IMG/VR virus record: IMGVR_UViG_3300030380_000896
Span: 4,008 to 30,127 of that record
Length of the DNA stretch: 26,120 nucleotides
Source of the DNA: a virus
Reading direction: 5' to 3' (one strand)
This document shows, in pieces, positions 9,501 through 15,968 of the stretch (its first letter is position 1; each line of letters starts with the position of its first letter). The translations under genes were made by a program, and so were the position numbers. The notes beneath the pieces were generated by a model. It did not search any database and was not told the DNA's origin. It saw only the letters and a list, made by a program, of their open reading frames with translations.

Positions 9501-12500
9501 GTTATTGATTTCCGTCCAATAGTTCCACAGGCACTATCAGGTAGTGGATCTCAAGCATCACCGTTTACTCTAAGTGCAACAGGATACTTTAACCAAGCAT
9601 CTAGAGCATTTACAAATAACGAGACAGGATTACCTGGCATCAGTGATACAACTACTTTAAGTTTACAGTATTACTTACCTCGTGTTGACAAACTATTCTT
9701 AGACAGTAATAGCATTATCTCTATTGTGAAAGGTGCACCTAGCACTAGACCACAACCTCCAGAAGATCTAGAGGATGCAATGTTACTTGCAACGATAACA
9801 TATGTCCCATATGTCTTTAACGTTGAAGAAGATATCAGTATTGTAGAAACAAACTTTAAGAGATATACCTTCAGAGATATACAGGTATTAGAAGATAGAA
9901 TTAAGACACTTGAATTCTATACACAGTTGTCACTACTAGAGAGTGAGACTGCAAATATGGAGATTAGAGATGCTAGTGGTCTTAGCAGATTTAAAAATGG
10001 TTTCATAGTTGATAACTTTGCAAGTCTTTCTACTGCAGATACATTACATCCTGATTATAGGGTATCTACAGATTTTGAAAGAGGACAAATGCGTCCTGCA
10101 CACTATACAACACAGGTTCCTCTACAATACAGCACAGCATCACAGAATGTAAAACAAAATGATGAGGATATAATTACGCTTCCATATACATCTAGCGTTC
10201 TTGTAGATCAACCATATGCATCAGCTGTTGAGAATGTCAACCCATTTAACGTCTTTACATTTACTGGTGACGTTGAATTATATCCAGAGTCAGATAACTG
10301 GGTAGATACTAAGTCACTCAATCCTATTCAAGGTCCTGTTGTAGAAGGTAACTTCTTAACAACAGTCAGAGAATACAATGCAGACCAGAATGGTTTCTCT
10401 CCTATACATTGGAACTCATGGAAAACAACATGGACAGGAACTGATGTTCAGAGATCAGTAGGATCATGGCGTGGTGGCGGTGGTAAAGGTAGAACACAAC
10501 GTCGTAGAACTATTACTACAACAACTACAACAACCACAAAACAGAGCAGAACAGGTATTAGATATAGAGTTACTCCTGTGATTGAACAGCAATCATTGGG
10601 TAGTAAAGTTGTATCAGTAGAGCATATTCAGTTTATGCGTTCTAGGAATATATCATTTACATGTCAAAAACTAAAACCAAGAACTAAGTTCTTTGCATTC
10701 TTTGACAGCATTGCAGTTCCTAAGAAGTTAATTACACCTAAGATTATGGGTGTGATAAAAGATCCAAGCACTGATGCACAAACAAACAACATTCCATTCC
10801 AAATTGGTGAGACAGTTCATGTTAAAAAAGGAAACGGTAAATTCAGATTTAAGGCAAGAGTATCAGCTCCTAACGAAAATATTGCAATCAATCCTATTGA
10901 TGGCACTGACATAAGCACAACAACTGACTATACATCTAACTTGACCTTTATCAATATTGATACTAAGTCACTTGCAGATCAAGTCAAAGGTAACTACTAC
11001 GGATCACCTAAGATCAATGATTACTTAGTTGGTGAGACTAGTGGTGCAGTTGCAAAAGTATCAAACAAAGATTTGATTACAGACAAGAAAGGTAATCTTA
11101 GAGGTTCATTCTTTATTGATGCACCTAATGTAGAAGGCAACGTTAAGTTTAAGACTGGAACAAAACTGTTCAGACTTAGTGATACATCTAATGACAGTAG
11201 AGTTGTTGGTGTATCTGACTCTAGTGGTGAAGCAGAATTTAGTTCATCAGGTATCTTACAGACTACACAAGAGACTATTATATCTGTAAGAAATGCAAGA
11301 GTTACATCTGAGGATCAGTTTGACGCTAGAACATTAGTTAATGTTACATCTGAATCAAGAGATGAGACTAGATGGTGTGACCCACTAGCACAAACATTCT
11401 TGATTGACGACTCAACCCTTGAGGGTGGTGTATTCTTAACTAAGATTGATATATTCTTCTTTACTAAGGATCCAGAAATCCCTGTAGCATTAGATATCAG
11501 AACTGTAGAAAACGGTAACCCAACACAAACAGTATTACCATTCTCTAAGGTAGTTAAAGATGCAGAAGATGTATTTACATCAGCTGATGCATCTAAACCA
11601 ACCACATTTGAGTTCAAAGCACCTGTCTACATTCCACTTCTAAAAGAATGTGCAATGGTATTGACATCAGATTCCAACCAATACAAAGTATTCATCTCAC
11701 TTCTAGGTGAAGATGCTATTGACGCTGCACACGTTGGAGAGAAAATATCTGAACAACCATATATCGGTGTCTTATTCAAGTCTCAGAATGCGTCTACTTG
11801 GACTCCTTCTCAGTATGAAGACTTGATGTTCAAGATTTACAGAGCAGAATTTACATTACCGACAACAGCAGCACCATCTAAACTTATCCTAGAGAACGGT
11901 GAGTTAGGTGAAAGCAATGGTGGATTCTTGAATCTAAGAAGAAATGCACTTAAGACAACATCTGGTAGTGACTTAATCAGAGTATTCCATAGTAATCATG
12001 GTATGCAATCTGGATTGAACTACTTGAAGATGAGTGGCGTTATCTCTGAGGTGGCAAACAGCACAACTGCAGCACAGTTAAGTAGCACAGGAACATCTAT
12101 TGAGATTGCAGAAAACAATGGTTTCCATACTACTATAGGTGGTAGTTCAGTAAGTTCATCAAATCCTGGCTTCATTAGAATACTAGGAACTGAAGAAGAC
12201 GGTAGTGGTGATGAGATCATCGCATACTCTGGACTTAGTGGCACAAATAACAAAGTTGTCAACTTTATAACAAATGGTAGAAACCATACTGGAACATCAG
12301 GATCATCAACTGGTAAGATACATGCAGCTGGTGCTATTGTAGAATGCTATAACTTTGACGGTATACCTCTTACTAAGATCAATAAGACACATAGTAGTGG
12401 TATTACTTCTATCAATAGTCCTCACAGTTACAACTTACAAATATCTGGTGTAAATGCAGGAACTGGTATACAAGGTGGTGGAGCAAACATCGTTGCATCA

Positions 12501-13244
12501 CAAAACGTTCCATGGGATGTCTTATCTCCACAGATACAGAGTCAGGTAGAACCTCGCACTAGCATCATTGCTAGAGTTCAAGGAACCAGTGGAACATCTT
12601 GCGGACCTTTCCCTGCTAACGTTACAGCAGAGACATCATTTATTAAGGACAGTGACTTCCAAGAAATATCTCTCGGTGAGGAGAATTACTTCCCTGCTAC
12701 AAAGATAGTTGCAAACCAGATCAATGAGATCAACAGAATGAATAGTGTTAAGTCATTGACACTTGAATTAAATCTTGATTCTGAAGTATCACACCTATCT
12801 CCTGTCATTGACTTGACTAGATGTGACGCTATTACAACAGGAAACGTAATTAACAACATAGAACCATCAGTAAATGTCGGTGGAGAATGTGCTGCTAACT
12901 ACATTACTAAGGTTGCACGACTAGAGAAGAGTGCTTCTGGATTGAAAGTAATGCTCGCAGCAAACGTTTGGAGTGACTCTAAGATTAGAGTGATGTATAA
13001 ATTGATACCAGCTGGTTATAGTGACAACCTAGATGAATTACCATTTGAGTTCTTTAACACAACAGGTATTCCAGACTCAGGTGAATTAGTTCCTAACAAT
13101 GACCTAGAGACATTTACAGACTATGAATACACAGTTGAGGATGTAGAGGCATTTGAAGGTTTCCAGATCAAGATAAGTTTACTCAATCATGCACAACCAT
13201 ATATACCAAGAGTCAAAGATTTCAGAGGAATCGCTCTAGCATAA
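6585..13244 (+). CDS. DUF4815-family giant virion structural protein
   Basis: This 2219-residue protein begins with the hallmark of DUF4815 phage structural proteins: a YFDDFD motif followed by KVLFKPGFPVQARELTTLQ (residues about 12-47). It continues with further family segments: a Y.VTRS-type region, LRDVIDFRP (near 973), and RYTFRDIQVLEDRIKTLEFY with a short coiled-coil (near 1092-1115). A Gly/Arg-rich stretch and eight consecutive threonines (1311-1318) mark a linker. The C-terminal half carries DPLAQTFLIDD (near 1599) followed by a beta-rich domain that I recall as recurrent in this family. It is probably a peripheral baseplate or fibre-attachment protein; exact place in the virion is not shown. 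The start follows the gp8 stop with no gap, and its stop overlaps the next start by one base (TAATG). No catalytic motif is visible. Confidence 0.88.
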   Translation: MAQNTNLNIAPYFDDFDKSKGFLKVLFKPGFPVQARELTTLQTLLQDQIDTFGQGVYKEGSMVVPGGITLNKSVPCILIQNNYLNLDVENYRTSLDGQIIKGSTSGVRARILFSVSATTSTRSNITFYLNYLQKAEDNTTNTFTAGETFTCESDITYASTTIAAGTPLAQLLNSSATSTGSTASIGAGIFFSRGYFVNVAEQTIILDQYGIDPSYKVGLKVEERIVTADEDASLYDNAIGSTNFSAPGADRFKITLTLVKKLLTAPNSADFIELLRTNTGKIEKKVERSDLGFINDVLATRTKEESGNYYVKKFKVDAKENLDDGFNGGVYQSTETTQDGNTPSEDKVAIQLSSGCAYVQGYRTERLSSTYKDIEKPRSFDTEMNKTVTSDFGNSVLMTNIYEAPRLYETITFRDQATATPGSAAGDAIATARVANFSYVEGSLTPGNASTVYRANLIDVDFIQKLTMTGSVSGSPATGDRMIGQTSGAVAYEVSDSGNDLLVNGVNGTFVAGEVVKDAVGATIGTISSIKRYNMADVKQYSFNTGGGTADSVLDVKVILPGSGPILSGHSAGSATITSTLSNFASQLIIGDIVEFSNNGASHRARVTAVTDNFNFNVTRLGSTTLANGALTSGIIRTRPEIKDAEKKQLLTPLGYAAVKNTNNNNTVNPSGRFRTTVSGISVSAGNATATAGAGLKWINGSDNDDFIAIVTAGSDAGKIYSSGNGFTLNGSSANVDALSLTGMSNATSIDVIGTVSSADRSGKAKTTERMKVLKVAGSTGSSNGLSQVNDGHGTRVEDDLISLGCADVFKIKAVFESTNASDPVIPHFQYTNLLGTLAIDDVIQGDASGSRARIVSTTGNEIYFIPIEDDKFTDGETITAPNATLKIQSNGIDLGSANVTDNFDLDNGQRDQFYDYSRLVRKAGVAAPTHKLLIIFDRFFTSNGVNPYTVDSYAASDYKIIPSYEGTQLRDVIDFRPIVPQALSGSGSQASPFTLSATGYFNQASRAFTNNETGLPGISDTTTLSLQYYLPRVDKLFLDSNSIISIVKGAPSTRPQPPEDLEDAMLLATITYVPYVFNVEEDISIVETNFKRYTFRDIQVLEDRIKTLEFYTQLSLLESETANMEIRDASGLSRFKNGFIVDNFASLSTADTLHPDYRVSTDFERGQMRPAHYTTQVPLQYSTASQNVKQNDEDIITLPYTSSVLVDQPYASAVENVNPFNVFTFTGDVELYPESDNWVDTKSLNPIQGPVVEGNFLTTVREYNADQNGFSPIHWNSWKTTWTGTDVQRSVGSWRGGGGKGRTQRRRTITTTTTTTTKQSRTGIRYRVTPVIEQQSLGSKVVSVEHIQFMRSRNISFTCQKLKPRTKFFAFFDSIAVPKKLITPKIMGVIKDPSTDAQTNNIPFQIGETVHVKKGNGKFRFKARVSAPNENIAINPIDGTDISTTTDYTSNLTFINIDTKSLADQVKGNYYGSPKINDYLVGETSGAVAKVSNKDLITDKKGNLRGSFFIDAPNVEGNVKFKTGTKLFRLSDTSNDSRVVGVSDSSGEAEFSSSGILQTTQETIISVRNARVTSEDQFDARTLVNVTSESRDETRWCDPLAQTFLIDDSTLEGGVFLTKIDIFFFTKDPEIPVALDIRTVENGNPTQTVLPFSKVVKDAEDVFTSADASKPTTFEFKAPVYIPLLKECAMVLTSDSNQYKVFISLLGEDAIDAAHVGEKISEQPYIGVLFKSQNASTWTPSQYEDLMFKIYRAEFTLPTTAAPSKLILENGELGESNGGFLNLRRNALKTTSGSDLIRVFHSNHGMQSGLNYLKMSGVISEVANSTTAAQLSSTGTSIEIAENNGFHTTIGGSSVSSSNPGFIRILGTEEDGSGDEIIAYSGLSGTNNKVVNFITNGRNHTGTSGSSTGKIHAAGAIVECYNFDGIPLTKINKTHSSGITSINSPHSYNLQISGVNAGTGIQGGGANIVASQNVPWDVLSPQIQSQVEPRTSIIARVQGTSGTSCGPFPANVTAETSFIKDSDFQEISLGEENYFPATKIVANQINEINRMNSVKSLTLELNLDSEVSHLSPVIDLTRCDAITTGNVINNIEPSVNVGGECAANYITKVARLEKSASGLKVMLAANVWSDSKIRVMYKLIPAGYSDNLDELPFEFFNTTGIPDSGELVPNNDLETFTDYEYTVEDVEAFEGFQIKISLLNHAQPYIPRVKDFRGIALA

Positions 13245-13465
13245 TGGAAGAACCAATTGAACTACTCCCTGTTGAGGGTCATACGACTCTTGGCAGGGAT
13301 CCCACGTCTAATGCAATACTTAATACTGACACTTCGCAGTATGATGCATATATCAAGGCGAGAGAACTTGCAAAGAAAAAAGATAAAACATTAGAAGACC
13401 TCAGAAAAGAACTAGATGAGGTTAAGGCACTTCTGACAACCCTAGTGGAGAAGAAGGATAAATAA
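13244..13465 (+). CDS. Small coiled-coil protein in baseplate operon
   Basis: This 73-residue acidic and lysine-rich protein starts at an ATG that shares one base with the preceding stop (TAATG), so translation is likely coupled. The N-terminal half has TLGRDPTSNAILNTDTSQY, and the C-terminal 35 residues (ARELAKKKDKTLEDLRKELD onward) form a heptad-like charged helix that predicts a coiled coil. Similar small proteins (a conserved 'ilNtD...aY' segment plus a coiled coil) are, as I recall, common among structural genes of marine T4-like phages. Function is unknown; a connector, oligomerisation aid or assembly factor would fit the context. Coding is supported by the tight junction and conserved-looking architecture. 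Confidence 0.8.
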   Translation: MEEPIELLPVEGHTTLGRDPTSNAILNTDTSQYDAYIKARELAKKKDKTLEDLRKELDEVKALLTTLVEKKDK

Positions 13466-13471
13466 AGTTAA

Positions 13472-13479
13472 GCTAAATA
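13472..13479 (+). promoter_or_regulatory. Probable late promoter (CTAAATA variant), with GATAAATA nearby
   Basis: Two T4-late-like elements lie in the 36-base gap before the gene at 13502. GATAAATA at 13457-13464 overlaps the preceding stop, and GCTAAATA at 13472-13479 ends 22 bases before the ATG, nearly the 21-base spacing of the two perfect TATAAATA boxes in this window. By spacing the second is the better candidate; by sequence the first differs from consensus at one base. Which is used, or whether both are, cannot be decided by reading. Confidence 0.5.
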
Positions 13480-13489
13480 TTATATGGGA

Positions 13490-13503
13490 ATTCTTTAAAG
13501 AAT
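13490..13503. repeat. 14-base perfect palindrome covering a start codon
   Basis: ATTCTTTAAAGAAT is self-complementary and includes the first two bases of the ATG at 13502. It could be an operator-like site or, in RNA, a weak intermolecular pairing site; with no loop it cannot form a stable hairpin alone. No strong ribosome-binding site precedes this start. In AT-rich DNA a palindrome of this length can arise by chance, so a function is only possible. Confidence 0.4.
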
Positions 13504-13840
13504 GGCAAGTGCTGTATCCAACTTAATAATATATCAGGGTTCTGACTTTATCATTGACTTTACAGTCGAAAATGATAACGGAACGGATTTTGACCTGACT
13601 GGATATTCGGCAGCGTGTTTGATTAAAAAGCACTACACAAGTAGCACTTCACAAACAGTAACTGCTGCAGTTTTATCTCCTGCTACAAGCGGAAGAGTTC
13701 AACTATCTTTGACTAATTCACAGACCGCTGCTATGAAGAGTGGACGGTTTGTATACGACGTTGTAATAACTTCTGGATCTGGCATTAAGTCCAGAGTGTT
13801 AGAAGGATCGGTAAGCGTTCTTGAGGGAGTAACACTTTAA
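13502..13840 (+). CDS. Small Ig-like/beta-sandwich phage structural protein
   Basis: This is a 112-residue protein. The features are an N-terminal IYQGSDFIIDFTVENDNGT stretch, DLTGYSAACLIKK, a central LSLTNSQTAAMKSGRFVYDV segment and a C-terminal RVLEGSVSV. This pattern (a strand, 'dlTGys', a charged linker, 'lt...ta.l..G.yvYDv', 'rvleG') matches the small beta-sandwich domain often found in phage baseplate and receptor-binding-protein N-termini. It is probably a virion protein that docks to or decorates the baseplate or a fibre. It is preceded by probable late promoter elements, and its stop abuts the next ATG (TAAATG). An upstream in-frame ATG at 13484 is followed at once by a stop, which fixes the start at 13502. 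Confidence 0.8.
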   Translation: MASAVSNLIIYQGSDFIIDFTVENDNGTDFDLTGYSAACLIKKHYTSSTSQTVTAAVLSPATSGRVQLSLTNSQTAAMKSGRFVYDVVITSGSGIKSRVLEGSVSVLEGVTL

Positions 13841-14062
13841 ATGGCAAGACTAAGATTTGGAGACCAATCAGTTCCAAGAGTCACACGTGTCGCTACAGGT
13901 GGTGGCGGTGGCACAATTGGCGGAATGTCAGACGTAGATTTGACAGACACATCACAAGGTGGACTAGCAAACGGATCAGTGCTCGTGTATGACGCGACAA
14001 GCACAAGATTCATCGCTACAAACGTATTAAACGACATAACAATTAATGGGGGTAGCTTCTAA
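13841..14062 (+). CDS. Small Gly-rich structural protein with INGGSF C-terminus
   Basis: This 73-residue protein has a basic N-terminus (MARLRFGDQSVPRVTRV), a flexible glycine run (GGGGGTIGGM), then SDVDLTDTSQGGLANGSVLV, a motif common in phage tail and fibre proteins ('...l.dGsvLvYd..t..f.a'). It ends DITINGGSF. The end resembles the end of the next gene product (DTIDGGTF), so the two may share an assembly or interaction tail. The start abuts the previous stop; its own stop overlaps the next ATG by one base (TAATG). It is likely a minor virion protein or fibre connector. Function is not known. Confidence 0.75.
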   Translation: MARLRFGDQSVPRVTRVATGGGGGTIGGMSDVDLTDTSQGGLANGSVLVYDATSTRFIATNVLNDITINGGSF

Positions 14063-15747
14063 TGGCATCGAATATCCTGATAAAAAGGAGCACAGGTTCT
14101 ACAGCACCTGGCACTATTACGTTCGGTGAGTTAGCCGTTACTACTGGTGCAAATGGAACGCAAGCAAATGCGGGTGACAGACTATTTGTTGGAGATAACA
14201 ATGGTGCTGCACAGATTGTAGGTGGTAGATACTTTACAGATCTACTGGATCATGTGCATGGCACACTTACAGGTAGTTCTTCAGTTATTGTAGATAGTAA
14301 CTCGAAGATAGACCAATGGTTAGTAGATGACATTGAGTTAAATGCTAACGTAATCACAACTTCTACAACAGACGCTGATCTTATTCTTCGTGCAAATGGC
14401 ACAGGTAAGATTGTAGTTGAAGATGGACAGGAAGTAGAGTTTGGAACTACAGGAGACATAGAACTCTCATTTAATGACTCAGATGCAGTTTTAGACGTCA
14501 AGCGTGTCGCGGGAACTCCCGACTTGCGTATCGCTGACGATATGAAACTAATCTTTGGTAATAACAAAGATGCTTCTATAGTATATGACGAGACAACAAG
14601 TGATAAACTAAAGATTGATGGTGCAGACATTGAAGTCGGAACCACATCAACAAGTAAGGTAAACTTTGCAAATACCACAGATGCTTCTAACGTAGCAACT
14701 GCGGGTGTTACATTTGCAGGTGGTATCGGTGTTGCAGCAACAGCATGGATCAAAGATCTACAAGTTGACGACAATGCAACAATCGGAACTGCAGCTGGTG
14801 ACTCACTTACAGTTAACTCAACAACTACATTCCAGAATGGTGTAACCTTTAATGGTCAAACAAACATTTCTGGTAATACACAACAGACTGGTTCTATTGA
14901 GATTGACAATCTTAAATTAGATGGTAACTCAATTACAACTATCAACTCTGTTACAGAATTAATACTTGACCCTGACCCTACAACTGATGCGGGTGGTCTT
15001 GTTATTATTAAAGGTGACCTACAAATTGATGGAACTACAACTACAGTGAACTCTGCTTCAATGTCAGTTAACGATCCTACAATTGAATTAGGAGATCCAA
15101 CAACTCCTGTCACACTGACTGCATCTGCAGCTGGTGGACAAAACCAAGTTGTTGTGGATGTTGTAGATCAATTACAAGTTGGTGACACAGTTACCTCCTC
15201 AGTAACTGGTATTCCTAGTAACACAACAATTTCTGCTATTAACGTAGGAACAAAAACACTTACTTTAAGTAATAACCTTTCACAAACAATGGCAGATGAC
15301 TCTGTTCTTGTTACTGTGAGTGGTGCAGATGATCAATTAGATCGTGGTGTTAAGGTTCACTACAATGCTTCTGGAACTAACAAGTTTGGATTCTTCGGTT
15401 ATGACCGCACAGGTGGTGCTGATGGATTAGGTGCATGGACATTCATTGAAGATGCAACAGATACAAACACTGTATTCGGTGTCACAGGTAACCGTGGAAC
15501 CGTATTACTAGGTGATTTAGAACTTGATACTGACCTTGAGGTTCAGTATGGTGGAACTGGAGTAGGGACATTTACCTCAAATGGTATTGTCTATGGTGCA
15601 GGAACAAGTCCTTTACAGGTAACTGCAGAGGCAAACATGGCATCACCTGGCACAGGATCTGATGCAACAACATCTTTCCAAGTATTGACGGTAACTGCAG
15701 GAGGCGTTCCTGTATGGACTGACACTATCGACGGGGGAACGTTCTAA
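14062..15747 (+). CDS. Fibre-like virion structural protein (561 aa)
   Basis: The N-terminus (ILIKRSTGSTAPGTITFGEL, then a DRLFVGD segment) matches the N-terminus of the 2415-residue protein (IKLKRST...P...LEDGEVA...KLYARNG), the usual virion-proximal start of marine phage fibre proteins. The body is low-complexity beta-repeat sequence with DADLILRANGTGKIVVEDG near residues 109-127, ITTINSVTELILDPDP near 292-307 and FGFFGYDRTGGADGLGAWTF near 440-459. Such segments are typical of trimeric fibre shafts. The protein ends DTIDGGTF. I see no chaperone-type autoprotease or enzymatic motif. The start shares one base with the preceding stop. It is probably a tail fibre or baseplate spike; its partner and receptor are unknown. 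Confidence 0.8.
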   Translation: MASNILIKRSTGSTAPGTITFGELAVTTGANGTQANAGDRLFVGDNNGAAQIVGGRYFTDLLDHVHGTLTGSSSVIVDSNSKIDQWLVDDIELNANVITTSTTDADLILRANGTGKIVVEDGQEVEFGTTGDIELSFNDSDAVLDVKRVAGTPDLRIADDMKLIFGNNKDASIVYDETTSDKLKIDGADIEVGTTSTSKVNFANTTDASNVATAGVTFAGGIGVAATAWIKDLQVDDNATIGTAAGDSLTVNSTTTFQNGVTFNGQTNISGNTQQTGSIEIDNLKLDGNSITTINSVTELILDPDPTTDAGGLVIIKGDLQIDGTTTTVNSASMSVNDPTIELGDPTTPVTLTASAAGGQNQVVVDVVDQLQVGDTVTSSVTGIPSNTTISAINVGTKTLTLSNNLSQTMADDSVLVTVSGADDQLDRGVKVHYNASGTNKFGFFGYDRTGGADGLGAWTFIEDATDTNTVFGVTGNRGTVLLGDLELDTDLEVQYGGTGVGTFTSNGIVYGAGTSPLQVTAEANMASPGTGSDATTSFQVLTVTAGGVPVWTDTIDGGTF

Positions 15748-15761
15748 AACTTATTTGAATT

Positions 15762-15968
15762 ATGGACGCAAAAATTGTTATTTCTATACTACAAAAGAAA
15801 ATTTCTGAATTGACACTGATAAATGTAATGATGGAGGCACAAATCCAAGATTTACAAACTCAGTTAAATAGTATGAATACTGACCAACAATCTGAGAATG
15901 CTCTAGATGGCAACGAGAATCAAGCTAAAGAGATCGACGACAGCAGCAGCAGTCCCGACGACTTCTAA
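15762..15968 (+). CDS. Small coiled-coil protein overlapping the giant fibre gene
   Basis: This is a 68-residue protein. Its first 38 residues (MDAKIVISILQKKISELTLI, then an acidic/Gln helix) have hydrophobic heptads and predict a coiled coil; the tail is acidic and Ser-rich (DDSSSSPDDF). From memory, small proteins with an 'ISxLQKKxSELTLxNV' type start occur beside fibre genes in marine T4-like phages. Its last 62 bases, in another frame, are the first 62 bases of the 2415-residue gene. No clear Shine-Dalgarno precedes the ATG, 14 bases after the previous stop. A role as fibre chaperone or connector is inference from position only. Confidence 0.7.
   Translation: MDAKIVISILQKKISELTLINVMMEAQIQDLQTQLNSMNTDQQSENALDGNENQAKEIDDSSSSPDDF

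Noticed and set aside
12994-13001. TATAAATT late-promoter-like sequence inside the DUF4815 gene
   Set aside because: It differs from consensus at the last base, lies inside a conserved reading frame and has no gene start close behind it.
14250-14774. 174-codon open frame on the minus strand
   Set aside because: It lies entirely inside the 561-residue fibre gene, has no promoter or ribosome-binding site, and its Ser/Val-rich composition is the reverse-complement shadow of Thr/Asn-rich codons.
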